A stretch of 64,000 bases of DNA. Origin: Thalassovita gelatinovora (GTDB taxonomy: Bacteria; Pseudomonadota; Alphaproteobacteria; Rhodobacterales; Rhodobacteraceae). The stretch spans positions 124,001 to 188,000 of the forward strand of contig NZ_CYSA01000003.1 of assembly GCF_001458355.1 (NCBI RefSeq), given 5' to 3'. The translations under genes and the position numbers were made by a program. Positions 18,901 to 28,081 of the stretch are shown here, one piece after another. Position 1 is the stretch's first letter, and every line of letters begins with the position of its first letter. The notes below the pieces were generated by a model. It was given only the letters and a program-made list of their open reading frames with translations. It ran no database searches and was not told the origin of the DNA.

Positions 18901-19492
18901 TCTGGTTGGGTATCAGGGCAAGCGATTGGCGAAGAAATACCGCAAACTGGTGGACCGTTTTGACGATCCGCGCCTGAAAGAGGCAGTTGCCAAAGGGTAC
19001 CACAAGCTATTGTCTTACAAGGACGAATACGAAGTTGCCCGGTTGCTTTTGGACACCAAAACCAAGGCGGATGCCGAATTCGAAGGCGATTTCACCATGA
19101 AATTCCATCTGGCACCGCCGATCTTGGCTAAAAAAGGCTATCAGGACCGCCCGCAGAAACGTGAATTTGGGCCCGGCATGTTACGGATGTTCCGCCTGCT
19201 GGCGCGGATGAAAGGGTTGCGGGGCACGCCATTCGATCCGTTCGGTCGGTCCGAAGAGCGGAAGATGGAACGTGCGCTGATCCAGCAATATGAAGCCGAT
19301 ATGGGGAAATTGGCGCAAAGCCTGTCCCCCGAAACGATGGATGCCGCGGTGGCATTGGCCGAATTGCCGCTGCAAATCCGAGGTTTTGGACCAGTAAAAG
19401 CACAAAACGAAACCAAGGCGTCAAAGCAACGCGAGGCGCTTCTGGACCGGATTTCCAATCCCGGTGCAGGGCTTGCGACGGCTGCAGAATAA
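15997..19492 (+). pseudogene. Indolepyruvate:ferredoxin oxidoreductase, fused subunits, frameshifted
   Basis: Encodes the fused TPP and iron-sulfur enzyme that oxidatively decarboxylates arylpyruvates (indolepyruvate type) to acyl-CoA with ferredoxin. ATG at 15997 follows GGGAGGAG. The frame runs 392 correct codons and derails at 17041 because a 67-bp unit is duplicated exactly; it then stops at 17220. The rest of the enzyme continues in another frame to 19492. Removing one copy restores a 1142-codon frame of normal family length. Downstream parts are intact: CSGCPHNTSTKVPEG, TPP motif GDGTYNHSG, ferredoxin cysteines CEGCGDCGVQSNC and CNKDFSCLNGFC, and gamma-domain GVGGTGVVTIGAVLAQAAQ. Either a recent null allele or an assembly error. 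A TTG at 17054 could in principle start the second part. Confidence 0.9.
16974..17107 (+). repeat. Exact 67-bp tandem duplication inside the IOR gene
   Basis: Bases 16974-17040 and 17041-17107 are identical over all 67 positions and directly adjacent. As 67 is not a multiple of three, the second copy shifts the reading frame. The peptide EEKRKLIEVQV is encoded in both copies but in different frames relative to the gene start. Confidence 0.97.
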
Positions 19493-19506
19493 TCGGGACG
19501 GATCGA

Positions 19507-19529
19507 CCGGGCGGGGGGAACCTGCCCGG
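19507..19529. terminator. Weak hairpin after the IOR gene
   Basis: CCGGGC/GCCCGG with an 11-base loop lies 14 bases after the IOR stop. There is no T-run beyond CACGTTTCC, so termination is uncertain. Confidence 0.3.
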
Positions 19530-19610
19530 CACGTTTCCAAATCAAAAAACCTGTTCTTGCGCCGCGAAATTTCTTATTTGATGCGGTGATTCTGTAACTG
19601 GCGATACCGC

Positions 19611-20489
19611 ATGACCCGGAAACACCATATTGCGCGCGACATCAGCTATGCCCATTCGGCGCAAAGCAGGGCCGGGCGCACGATGATCCGAACCCTTGAA
19701 AACACCACCGGTCGTATCGGTTTGATCAAACGTGCGCGCGACTATGATATCGACATCGCCAACGGCGAGGATTTCTGGCAGGTAATGGTGGATCGCTATG
19801 GCTTGTCACTTGATGTGGTGGGTGGAGCGTTGGAAGACATCCCGACAGTTGGGCCGCTGATCCTGATCGCCAATCATCCCTACGGTATTCTTGACGGGTT
19901 GATGATGGGCCATATCCTGTCCCGGACCCGTGGCGATTTTCGCATTCTTGCGCATCAGGTATTTCGGAAATCTGCCGATCTGAACCGGCACATCTTGCCG
20001 ATTTCCTTTGATGAAAGCAAAGCATCAATGCAGCTGAATCTGCAAACGCGCAAGGCTTGCCTTGAGTATTTGGGGCAGGGCGGTGCGGTCGGCATATTTC
20101 CCGGCGGCACCGTGTCGACGGCTGCAAAACCTTTTACCCAACCGATGGATCCAGGTTGGCGCAAATTCACCGCGCGGATGGTCGCCAAATCTGAAGCGAC
20201 CGTTGTCCCGATCTTCTTTGATGGCCATACCAGCCGTTTGTTCCAGATCGCCAGCCATTTGCACAACACTTTGCGCATGGGGCTTTTGATCAAAGAATTT
20301 GCAAAACGGGTCGATACACCGGTGCGTATCGTGGTCGGTCAACCGATTGACAGGAAAGAGATTAAAGCGCGGCAAAACGATGCCAAAGCATTGATGGATT
20401 TCTTGCGCAAATCGACGTATGAGCTGTCTCCGACACCGCTCAACACTCTTGATTACGGGTATGAGTTCGAAAAGAAGCATCGCGCATAA
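19611..20489 (+). CDS. Lysophospholipid acyltransferase family protein
   Basis: A 292-residue PlsC-like acyltransferase. The catalytic motif is IANHPYGILDG, a histidine and aspartate pair in the variant spacing used by this subgroup. The second conserved block is GGAVGIFPGGTVST, corresponding to the substrate-phosphate-binding FPEGT. A third block, ATVVPIFFDGHTSRLFQ, is also typical. No transmembrane helix is obvious, so it probably binds the membrane peripherally. The acceptor lipid cannot be deduced. Ribosome site is weak before the ATG at 19611. murI starts 24 bases downstream and may be co-transcribed. Confidence 0.85.
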   Translation: MTRKHHIARDISYAHSAQSRAGRTMIRTLENTTGRIGLIKRARDYDIDIANGEDFWQVMVDRYGLSLDVVGGALEDIPTVGPLILIANHPYGILDGLMMGHILSRTRGDFRILAHQVFRKSADLNRHILPISFDESKASMQLNLQTRKACLEYLGQGGAVGIFPGGTVSTAAKPFTQPMDPGWRKFTARMVAKSEATVVPIFFDGHTSRLFQIASHLHNTLRMGLLIKEFAKRVDTPVRIVVGQPIDRKEIKARQNDAKALMDFLRKSTYELSPTPLNTLDYGYEFEKKHRA

Positions 20490-20513
20490 GCGCAGGTACA
20501 GGCGGCACAGCAG

Positions 20514-21326
20514 ATGGCAGTAGGTATTTTTGACAGCGGTCTGGGGGGATTGACGGTGATGGACGCCGTGGCAAAACGAATGCCCGATCTGCCCATTGTC
20601 TATTTCGGCGATAACGCCAACGCGCCTTACGGCGTCCGGGACGCCGATGACGTTTACAACCTGACCACCAAGGCGGTGGAACGGATGTGGGATGCGGGCT
20701 GCGATCTGGTTATTTTGGCCTGTAACACCGCCAGCGCCGCCGCATTGCGCAGGATGCAAGAAAGCTGGATTCCACCGAACAAACGTGTGCTTGGAGTCTT
20801 TGTTCCGTTGATCGAATCGCTGACCGAACGTAAATGGGGCGATAACAGCCCCCCGCGCGAAGTCGAGGTTCATCATGTGGCGCTGTTTGCCACACCGGCC
20901 ACCGTCGCCAGTCGTGCCTTTCAACGTGAATTGGCTTTCCGCGCCATCGGCGTCGATGTCGAAGCACAGGCCTGCGGTGGCGTGGTCGATGCGATCGAAG
21001 ACGGCGACATGATCCTGGCCGAAGCTTTGGTTCGGTCACATGTCGACGCGCTGAAACGCAAAATGCCCCATCCCGAGGCGGCCGTTTTGGGCTGCACGCA
21101 TTATCCTCTGATGCAGGACGTGTTTCAGGATGCGCTTGGGGCTGAGGTGAAAGTGTATTCGCAAGCCAATCTGGTGGCAGAAAGTCTGGCCGATTATCTG
21201 AAACGGCACCCCAAAATGATCGGGACCGGGGAAGAAACGGTGTTTCTGACCACGGGTGATCCGCAGAAAGTGTCGGATCGGGCCACACAGTTCTTGCGCC
21301 ATAAAATCACGTTTCAGGCGGCCTGA
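20514..21326 (+). CDS. murI: Glutamate racemase
   Basis: Cofactor-independent racemase that makes D-glutamate for peptidoglycan. The 270-residue protein starts with the family signature [13 protein letters not shown]. The two catalytic cysteines are seen at Cys70 (LACNTASA) and Cys194 (GCTHYPL). The family's [10 protein letters not shown] is present, with Asn-Ala where many bacteria have Thr-Ala. It lies between a lipid acyltransferase and ccmE; it is the only cell-wall precursor gene in the window. Confidence 0.97.
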   Translation: MAVGIFDSGLGGLTVMDAVAKRMPDLPIVYFGDNANAPYGVRDADDVYNLTTKAVERMWDAGCDLVILACNTASAAALRRMQESWIPPNKRVLGVFVPLIESLTERKWGDNSPPREVEVHHVALFATPATVASRAFQRELAFRAIGVDVEAQACGGVVDAIEDGDMILAEALVRSHVDALKRKMPHPEAAVLGCTHYPLMQDVFQDALGAEVKVYSQANLVAESLADYLKRHPKMIGTGEETVFLTTGDPQKVSDRATQFLRHKITFQAA

Positions 21327-21468
21327 TCTGTTTCGTTCGTCATCGGCACCATGATGCCCGGACAAAAAGTAGCACGTCGCACACCTTGCGCTTTGCGGTA
21401 TCAATGTTAACTCTGCTATGTCTGTTTGGCACCAAACGGCAACAACCCGAGCGGTGAGGAGCATGCGC

Positions 21469-21912
21469 ATGAAAGGCTTGAAGAAAAAACGTCGTATCCA
21501 GGTGATTGCGGTGGCTGTCGTCGCTTTGGCGCTATCGACTGGATTGATCGGGTATGCCATGCGCGACGGCATCAATTTTTTCCGTTCTCCCTCTCAGGTC
21601 ATGGCCGAACCTCCTCGGCCGGAAGAAACCTTTCGCATTGGCGGGTTGGTCGAAGACGGCAGTCTGCAGCGCGGTCAAGGCGAAACCATTCGCTTCAACG
21701 TCACCGATGGCGGTGCGACCGTGCCGGTCGTCTTCACCGGCGTTCTGCCCGATCTTTTTGAGGAAAATCAGGGGATGATCGGGACCGGAAAATATGTCGG
21801 CGGCGTCTTTGAAGCGTCTGAAATCCTCGCTAAACATGACGAAAGCTACATGCCCAAGGAAGTCGTGGATGCGCTGAAGGAACAAGGCGTTTACCAAGAA
21901 CCCGAAAGCTGA
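21469..21912 (+). CDS. ccmE: Cytochrome c maturation heme chaperone CcmE
   Basis: Periplasmic, membrane-anchored chaperone that binds heme covalently and passes it to CcmF/CcmH. The 147-residue protein has a basic N-terminus (MKGLKKKRR), one membrane helix (residues about 11-30) and the OB-fold domain with FRIGGLVEDGSL. The heme ligand is His123 in LAKHDESYMP, with Tyr127 giving the HxxxY motif. GAGGA (21456-21460) sets the start at the ATG 21469, not the ATG two codons earlier. ccmF and ccmH lie downstream, separated by a lysis-gene pair. Confidence 0.96.
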   Translation: MKGLKKKRRIQVIAVAVVALALSTGLIGYAMRDGINFFRSPSQVMAEPPRPEETFRIGGLVEDGSLQRGQGETIRFNVTDGGATVPVVFTGVLPDLFEENQGMIGTGKYVGGVFEASEILAKHDESYMPKEVVDALKEQGVYQEPES

Positions 21913-21998
21913 TCCGAGAAGGTTCGGAACGATCAGTTTCCCAAACGTTAACCGTTTAATCCCAGTCTGATCCCGCAACAGGTTTAGCGGGGCTTTGC

Positions 21999-22610
21999 AT
22001 GCTGGATGTCAAACAAATCGCCGAGGCGATTATTGCGCGAGAAGGCGGGTATGTGAACGATCCCGACGATCCGGGCGGTGCGACCAATCACGGCGTGACG
22101 CTTCACACGCTGCGCCGGTTGGGCTTGGATCTGGACCATGACGGCGATATCGATGCGGGTGATGTGCACAGGTTGAGCCGGGCAAAGGCACAGGATATTT
22201 TCCTGACAAACTATTTCAAACGGCCAAAAATCGACCACTTGCCGGAACTGCTGCAAGCCAGCGTTTTCGACATGTACGTCAATGCCGGGGCAAATGCCGT
22301 GAAAATTCTGCAACGATTGCTGCGCCAGATGGGGCATGAAGTAACTGTTGACGGGATGATCGGTCCGCAAACCGCAGGCGCGGCCCGCATGGCAGCGCAG
22401 GCGGCACCGGCATTCTTGGCTGATGCCTATGGCGTTGCCCGGCGCAATTACTATTTCCGCCTGGCCGATGGCCGCCCTGCCAGCCGAAAATACGCCCGCA
22501 CACGATCAGGTGGCAAAGGCGGCTGGATCAAACGGGCCGAAGACTTCATTTCACCGCGCTATCATCTCAGCGCGTCGGAATTCCGCGAAAGGGTTGAAAA
22601 GTGGGATTGA
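21999..22610 (+). CDS. GH108-type endolysin, probable gene-transfer-agent lysis enzyme
   Basis: A 203-residue peptidoglycan-degrading muramidase of the GH108/PG_binding_3 type. The catalytic block EGGYVNDPDDPGGATNHGVT holds the probable acid Glu15, and the C-terminal DGMIGPQTAG is the peptidoglycan-binding part. No signal peptide is seen, so it needs a holin, and one is encoded next with overlapping stop and start. From memory, Rhodobacter capsulatus encodes the endolysin and holin of its gene transfer agent as such an isolated pair, away from the main cluster. A half-palindrome AACGTTAACCGTTTAA lies about 50 bases upstream. Confidence 0.85.
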   Translation: MLDVKQIAEAIIAREGGYVNDPDDPGGATNHGVTLHTLRRLGLDLDHDGDIDAGDVHRLSRAKAQDIFLTNYFKRPKIDHLPELLQASVFDMYVNAGANAVKILQRLLRQMGHEVTVDGMIGPQTAGAARMAAQAAPAFLADAYGVARRNYYFRLADGRPASRKYARTRSGGKGGWIKRAEDFISPRYHLSASEFRERVEKWD

Positions 22611-23158
22611 TGCGGCAGATTTTGGACCTGTTATTCGGGTCGGGGCAAAGCGAATTGCGAAAGACGATAGAGGTTTTTCATGAAAACGCCGAAACCGGGG
22701 CAATCCGCGCGGCAGAGGGGCAAGCGGCGTCCTTAACCCAATTCGCGCAGGAGTTTCATGCGCCCGAGCGCGGTCGTTTCGACCGGTTGATGGATGCGAT
22801 CAACCGATTGCCGCGGCCGGGCTTGGCGCTTGGGACGCTCGGGTTGTTTTGTGCGGCCATGATTGATCCGGTTTGGTTCGCGGCCCGAATGGAGGGCATC
22901 GCGTTGGTGCCAGAACCATTGTGGTGGTTGCTTGGCGCGATCGTTTCTTTCTACTTCGGCGCGCGCCATCAATCCAAGGGCCAGGAATTTCAAACCCAGA
23001 TGTCGCAGGCATTTGCCCGAATGTCGGAAGATATCCAAAGATTCAAAGATCATCACCGGCAGGCAGAGGCCGATACCGGGCAGGACGCTGATTTGACATG
23101 GGCGGCAACAATACCCGAGCGCAATCCTGCGCTGGACGATTGGCGGGCGTCCAAGTAA
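22610..23158 (+). CDS. Holin of the gene-transfer-agent type (3-TM family)
   Basis: A 182-residue protein whose centre (LALGTLGLFCAAMIDPVWFA and LWWLLGAIVSFYFGARH) forms two to three membrane segments. The motif RMEGIALVPEPLWWL between them is what I recall from the family named holin for gene-transfer release. The N-terminal part is amphipathic and acidic; the C-terminus is a charged helix. It would make membrane pores to let the adjacent endolysin reach the wall. The ATG at 22610 shares a base with the endolysin stop; a GTG three codons upstream is an alternative. Confidence 0.8.
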   Translation: MRQILDLLFGSGQSELRKTIEVFHENAETGAIRAAEGQAASLTQFAQEFHAPERGRFDRLMDAINRLPRPGLALGTLGLFCAAMIDPVWFAARMEGIALVPEPLWWLLGAIVSFYFGARHQSKGQEFQTQMSQAFARMSEDIQRFKDHHRQAEADTGQDADLTWAATIPERNPALDDWRASK

Positions 23159-23284
23159 CGTTTTTCAATCTGAAATCCGCGCTGCGTTTTATCGGGTGAA
23201 AGGAACGTGATCCCGCGACAATGTGATCACGTGGTTTGACCGAATTCCATTGGCCCCTTTCGGCCAAAGCTCTATAATAAGGGC

Positions 23285-25249
23285 ATGATTACAGAACTCG
23301 GTCACTTCGCCCTCATCCTTGCCTTTTTGGTCGCTTGCATTCAGGCCACAGTACCGCTGATTGGTGCGCATATGCGCTGGCCTGGCTGGATGGCTGTCGC
23401 TGAACCAGCAGCAAACGCACAGTTTCTACTGACCGGCTTTTCTTTTGCCGCATTGACGCATGCCTTCGTCACGTCGGACTTTTCGCTGCGCCTGGTGGTT
23501 CTGAATTCCCATTCGCTGAAACCAATGCTGTATAAAATTTCCGGTGTCTGGGGCAATCACGAAGGGTCGATGTTGCTTTGGGTGCTGATCCTGTCCCTGT
23601 TTGGGGCCTCGGCCGCTTGGTTCGGTGGTGCCCTGCCTCCGACATTGAAGGCGCGGGTTCTGGCGGTTCAATCAGCTATCGGCGTTGCCTTTTATGCCTT
23701 TATCCTGTTCACCTCCAACCCGTTTTTGCGGATGGCGGTCCCACCGTTTGACGGCGAAGATCTGAATCCCTTGCTCCAGGATCCGGGGCTCGCCTTCCAT
23801 CCGCCATTTCTTTACCTCGGCTATGTCGGGCTTTCGATGGCGTTTTCTTTTGCTGTCGCTGCGCTGATCGAAGGCCGGGTTGATGCCGCTTGGGGGCGCT
23901 GGGTGCGTCCATGGACTTTGGCGGCGTGGATTTTCTTGACCATCGGGATCGGACTGGGATCGTGGTGGGCCTATTACGAACTGGGTTGGGGCGGGTTCTG
24001 GTTCTGGGATCCGGTTGAAAACGCATCCTTCATGCCTTGGCTGCTTGCGGTGGCGCTGCTGCATTCGTCCATCGTGGTGGAAAAACGCGAAAGCCTTAAA
24101 AGCTGGACCATTCTTTTGGCAATCATGGCGTTCGGTTTTTCGCTGATCGGCACATTCATCGTGCGTTCTGGCGTGATCACTTCGGTTCATGCCTTTGCCA
24201 ATGACCCGGAACGCGGGGTGTTCATTCTTGCCATTCTTGCCGTCTTCATGGGGGGAGCGCTGATGCTGTACGCCGCCCGTGCCAGCGCGATGGAAGCCAA
24301 GGGGGCGTTTTCCATGGTCAGTCGCGAAAGCGCGCTGGTGGTGAACAACCTGCTTCTTGCGGTTGCCGCCTTTGTCGTCTTTGTCGGCACCATCTGGCCG
24401 CTAGTGGCCGAATTGGCCTTTGATCGCAAACTGTCGGTCGGGGCACCGTTTTTCAACATGGCCTTCACGCCGTTCATGGTGATGCTGGGTCTTGTTCTAC
24501 CAGTGGGAGCGATGCTGCCATGGAAACGGGCGTCGCTGTCGCGGACGTTCAAGGTACTCATGCCTGCTTTTGTTCTGGCGCTGGCCTTGGCCTGTCTGGC
24601 TTGGGCGATACAGTCCGGGCGTAGCATGTTGGGGCCTGTCGGGCTGTTTCTGGGCAGCTGGCTGATCTTCGGGTCTGCCATCGATCTTTGGAGCAGAACC
24701 GGACGTTCCCGCCAAATCGGACGATTGATGCGTCTGCCGCGCGCTGATTGGGGCAAATCGGTCGCGCATGCGGGGCTGGGCATCACCATGTTGGGCATTT
24801 CCGGGCTGATGGCTTGGGAAGCCGAAGATATTCGGGTCGTTCAGATCGGCGAACCTTTCGAGATTGCAGGCTATACGCTGATCTTGGACAAGGTCGAAAA
24901 TGTGCAGGGGCCGAACTATTTTTCAACCATGGCGACCGTTCGGTTGTCCAAAGACGGCAAACCGATTTCAACGCTCCACCCTGAAAAGCGGAATTATCCG
25001 GTCGCCAAGATGCCGACCACCGAAGCCGCCATCGATGGTGGGTTCCTGCGTGACATCTATGTGGTGATCGGTGATCCACAAGACGATGGTGGTTGGGCGG
25101 TACGCAGCTACTTCAAACCACTGGCGAACTGGATTTGGGGCGGGGCGATTTTGATGGCATTGGGGGGATCGTTAAGCCTGTCTGATCGGCGTTACCGCGT
25201 GGCCGCCGGGGCGCGCAAAACCCGCGCTGCCGGAGTGCCCGCCGAATGA
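23285..25249 (+). CDS. ccmF: Cytochrome c heme lyase subunit CcmF
   Basis: Large integral membrane protein that, with CcmH, ligates heme from CcmE to apocytochrome c in the periplasm. The 654-residue protein has many membrane helices. The heme-handling tryptophan-rich loop is clear: GSWWAYYELGWGGFWFWDP, followed by VENASFMPWL. An earlier conserved segment is WGNHEGSMLLWVLILSLFG. The C-terminal periplasmic domain ends in a last helix (WGGAILMALGGSLSLSDRR). It starts 126 bases after the holin gene and its stop overlaps ccmH by four bases. Confidence 0.97.
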   Translation: MITELGHFALILAFLVACIQATVPLIGAHMRWPGWMAVAEPAANAQFLLTGFSFAALTHAFVTSDFSLRLVVLNSHSLKPMLYKISGVWGNHEGSMLLWVLILSLFGASAAWFGGALPPTLKARVLAVQSAIGVAFYAFILFTSNPFLRMAVPPFDGEDLNPLLQDPGLAFHPPFLYLGYVGLSMAFSFAVAALIEGRVDAAWGRWVRPWTLAAWIFLTIGIGLGSWWAYYELGWGGFWFWDPVENASFMPWLLAVALLHSSIVVEKRESLKSWTILLAIMAFGFSLIGTFIVRSGVITSVHAFANDPERGVFILAILAVFMGGALMLYAARASAMEAKGAFSMVSRESALVVNNLLLAVAAFVVFVGTIWPLVAELAFDRKLSVGAPFFNMAFTPFMVMLGLVLPVGAMLPWKRASLSRTFKVLMPAFVLALALACLAWAIQSGRSMLGPVGLFLGSWLIFGSAIDLWSRTGRSRQIGRLMRLPRADWGKSVAHAGLGITMLGISGLMAWEAEDIRVVQIGEPFEIAGYTLILDKVENVQGPNYFSTMATVRLSKDGKPISTLHPEKRNYPVAKMPTTEAAIDGGFLRDIYVVIGDPQDDGGWAVRSYFKPLANWIWGGAILMALGGSLSLSDRRYRVAAGARKTRAAGVPAE

Positions 25250-25698
25250 AACGACTGATCCTTGCCTTGTGCCTGATTGCTGCGCCCGTATTGGCGGTGC
25301 AGCCGGATGAAATCCTAGATGATCCGGTTCTTGAATCCCGGGCGCGCGAGATATCCAAAGAATTGCGATGCCTTGTATGCCGCAATGAAAATATCGACGA
25401 TTCGAATGCCGAACTTGCACGCGACCTTCGGTTGTTGGTGCGCGAACGGTTGACCGCCGGTGATAGCGACGTTGAAGTCGTCAATTATATCGTCGACCGC
25501 TATGGCGAATATGTGTTGCTCAACCCGACCGCACGCGGGGCCAACTGGGTGCTGTGGGCTGCGGGGCCGATCATGCTGATCACCGGGCTGGGGCTTGGAT
25601 TTATCTATCTGCGTCGGCGACAGGCGACGCCAGAACAGAAAATCGAAGAACTGAGCGATGTGGAAAAGGCGCGATTGGCGGAAATTATGGACGACTAA
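25246..25698 (+). CDS. ccmH: Cytochrome c maturation thiol-reductase protein CcmH (CycL)
   Basis: Membrane-anchored periplasmic protein that reduces or holds the apocytochrome CxxCH cysteines for heme ligation. The 150-residue length fits the short form. A signal sequence (RLILALCLIAAPVLA) is followed by the redox motif LRCLVCRNENIDDSNAELAR with Cys42 and Cys45; alphaproteobacteria often have this RN in place of QN. One C-terminal helix (VLWAAGPIMLITGLGLGFI) anchors it. The start overlaps the ccmF stop (ATGA), indicating coupled synthesis. Confidence 0.95.
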   Translation: MKRLILALCLIAAPVLAVQPDEILDDPVLESRAREISKELRCLVCRNENIDDSNAELARDLRLLVRERLTAGDSDVEVVNYIVDRYGEYVLLNPTARGANWVLWAAGPIMLITGLGLGFIYLRRRQATPEQKIEELSDVEKARLAEIMDD

Positions 25699-25765
25699 CA
25701 TCGGGTTGGGGTTTTAGCCTACCATGCGGTCGGTTATGTTCTGACCAACAGAGGAGGCACGTCCC

Positions 25766-26539
25766 GTGTACGAAACGATTACCCTAGCCACCCAAGACGA
25801 TATCGCAGTTCTGACCCTGAACCGTGCCGATAAGATGAACGCGCTGAACACGCAAATGCGGGCCGAAATCGCCGATGCTGCGCGCGAAGCGGCCAAGAAC
25901 GCGCGGGTTCTGGTCATCACCGGATCGGGCAAAGCCTTCTGTTCCGGTCAGGATCTGAGCGATCGAGCCAACGCGGCCAATCTGGATCTGGAACGTACGT
26001 TGCGGGACGAATACGCACCGATGCTGAAAGCGATCTATGATTGCCCAATCCCGACGATTTGCGCGGTTAACGGTGCCGCAGCTGGGGCAGGGGCTAATCT
26101 GGCGCTGGCCGCCGATGTGGTTATCGCCTCTGAATGTGCCTATTTCTTACAAGCCTTCACCCGGATTGGATTGATCCCGGATGCCGGTGGGACCTATTGG
26201 ATGACCCGCAATATGGGGACGGCCAAGGCGATGGGGGCGGCGCTGTTCGCGGACAAGATCAGCGCCCGTCAAGCCGACGATTGGGGCCTGATCTGGGAAG
26301 CGGTACCAGACGCCGAATTTACCGCGATCTGGAAAGCCCGCGCCGCGCATTTGGCCAAGGGGCCGGGCCTTGCCTATGCTCATGTAAAAGAAGCGATCAG
26401 GGGCAGTTGGGATAATTCGTTGGAACGCCAGTTAGAGGTCGAAGGCCGAAAGCAGGGCGCTTGTGGGAAAAGCAGAGATTTTAAAGAAGGCGTGCTGGCC
26501 TTCACCGAAAAGCGTCCGCCACATTTTGAAGGCCGCTGA
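25766..26539 (+). CDS. Enoyl-CoA hydratase/isomerase family protein
   Basis: A 257-residue crotonase-fold enzyme. The oxyanion-hole segment is SGKAFCSGQDLSDRA, and the second is VNGAAAGAGANLALAADVVI. The catalytic region IPDAGGTYWMTRNMG has Asp where many hydratases have Glu, as in PaaG-type isomerases; this favours an isomerase or ring-modifying role, but the substrate is not certain. It ends with the usual KRPPHFEGR. A GTG start at 25766 is supported by GGAGG eight bases upstream. Gene ends before a strong bidirectional terminator. Confidence 0.9.
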   Translation: MYETITLATQDDIAVLTLNRADKMNALNTQMRAEIADAAREAAKNARVLVITGSGKAFCSGQDLSDRANAANLDLERTLRDEYAPMLKAIYDCPIPTICAVNGAAAGAGANLALAADVVIASECAYFLQAFTRIGLIPDAGGTYWMTRNMGTAKAMGAALFADKISARQADDWGLIWEAVPDAEFTAIWKARAAHLAKGPGLAYAHVKEAIRGSWDNSLERQLEVEGRKQGACGKSRDFKEGVLAFTEKRPPHFEGR

Positions 26540-26650
26540 GGGTCTTTCACCAGGGACCGGCCCATTCGAAAGCCACCGAAAGAACGGGTTGCCCAGATTG
26601 CACAGCCTGTTTCAAATCTACAAGCTAGGCTTGTCACTGTGGTACAAACG

Positions 26651-26687
26651 AAAATACCCCGGCAAAATTTTGCCGGGGTATTTTTTG
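26651..26687. terminator. Bidirectional intrinsic terminator between echA-like gene and gltA
   Basis: AAAATACCCCGGCAAAA/TTTTGCCGGGGTATTTT is a perfect 17-bp inverted repeat (26651-26667 and 26668-26684) with T-runs on both strands. It sits between convergent genes, ending both. Confidence 0.93.
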
Positions 26688-26703
26688 ACTTAGAAAGTCC
26701 CGC

Positions 26704-27999
26704 TTATCGGTTTTCCACGTCCACGTAATCACGGGCGGTTTCACCCAGGTAAAGCTGACGCGGACGACCAATCTTGTTTTGTGGATCGGCGATCATTTCT
26801 TTCCACTGGCTGACCCAGCCGACGGTGCGCGACAGCGCAAAGATCGGGGTGAACATCGAGGTCGGGAACCCCATCGCTTCGAGGATGATGCCCGAATAGA
26901 AGTCCACGTTCGGGAACAGTTTCTTGGACACGAAATATTCATCGTGCAGCGCAATCTGTTCCAGTTCCTTGGCGACTTGCAGTAACGGGTTGTCTTCGAC
27001 ACCCAGCAGTTCCAGAACCTCGTCTGCAGACTGCTTCATCACGGTCGCGCGCGGGTCCATGTTTTTGTAAACACGGTGACCGAACCCCATCAGGCGGAAC
27101 GGATCGTTCTTGTCCTTGGCGCGGGCGATGTATTCGGGGATGCGGTCGGGCGTACCGATTTCGCGCAGCATTTCCAGACATGCCTGATTGGCGCCACCAT
27201 GAGCAGGCCCCCAAAGACAGGCGATGCCAGCGGCGATGCAGGCGAACGGGTTGGCGCCCGAAGACGAAGCCAAACGCACGGTCGAAGTCGACGCGTTCTG
27301 TTCGTGATCCGCATGAAGGGTGAAAATCCGGTCCATCGCGCGGCTCAGGATCGGGTTCACGTGGTATTCTTCTGCCGGCACGCTGAAACACATATGCAGA
27401 AAATTCGCCGCATAATCCAAATCGTTGCGCGGATAGACGAAGGGCTGACCGATCGAATACTTGTATGCCATCGCGGCGATGGTCGGCATCTTCGCAATCA
27501 ACCGGTGCGACGCGATTTCACGCTGCTGCGAATCTGAAATATCAGTCGAATCATGATAGAAGGCCGACATTGCGCCGACAACACCCACCATGGTTGCCAT
27601 CGGATGCGCATCGCGGCGGAACCCGCGGAAGAAATTGTGCATCTGTTCGTGGATCATGGTGTGGCGGGTAATGGTAAGTTCGAACTTTTCCAGTTCGGCC
27701 GCGGTCGGCAATTCACCATAAAGCAGCAGATAGCAGACTTCCAGATAGTGTGATTTCGAAGCAAGTTGACCGATTGGGTAGCCACGGTGCAGCAACACGC
27801 CTTCGTCACCGTCGATATAGGTGATGGTGCTATCGCAGGACGCAGTCGAGGTAAAACCGGGGTCATAGGTAAACACATGGCCTTGAGCATAAAGCTTGCG
27901 GATGTCGATTACATTTGGGCCCTCGGACGGGGTGAACATGGGCAATTCAAGCGTCTTGCCGTCAAAACTCAGCGTTGCGGTTTTGGTGGATTCAGTCAT
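26704..27999 (-). CDS. gltA: Citrate synthase
   Basis: Condenses acetyl-CoA and oxaloacetate to citrate, the TCA cycle entry. At 431 residues it is the hexameric, type II (NADH-sensitive class) length. Landmarks are the N-terminal [20 protein letters not shown], the substrate-binding [17 protein letters not shown] with a catalytic His, and the [15 protein letters not shown] block with the second His. The C-terminus carries the conserved [15 protein letters not shown]. It follows gltX on the same strand; an AT-rich leader with a run of nine A on the coding strand separates them. Confidence 0.97.
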   Translation of the reverse strand: MTESTKTATLSFDGKTLELPMFTPSEGPNVIDIRKLYAQGHVFTYDPGFTSTASCDSTITYIDGDEGVLLHRGYPIGQLASKSHYLEVCYLLLYGELPTAAELEKFELTITRHTMIHEQMHNFFRGFRRDAHPMATMVGVVGAMSAFYHDSTDISDSQQREIASHRLIAKMPTIAAMAYKYSIGQPFVYPRNDLDYAANFLHMCFSVPAEEYHVNPILSRAMDRIFTLHADHEQNASTSTVRLASSSGANPFACIAAGIACLWGPAHGGANQACLEMLREIGTPDRIPEYIARAKDKNDPFRLMGFGHRVYKNMDPRATVMKQSADEVLELLGVEDNPLLQVAKELEQIALHDEYFVSKKLFPNVDFYSGIILEAMGFPTSMFTPIFALSRTVGWVSQWKEMIADPQNKIGRPRQLYLGETARDYVDVENR

Positions 28000-28081
28000 G
28001 GTTTTCCCTTCATCACGAAGCCACTGTGTCGGACGACACGGGCATTATTCTTTTTTTTTGCTCTGACCGGTGACTATCCTG

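Noticed and set aside
21950-21968. CtrA-type site before the endolysin gene
   Set aside because: TTAACCGTTTAA has the wrong spacing (4, not 7) between the TTAA halves.
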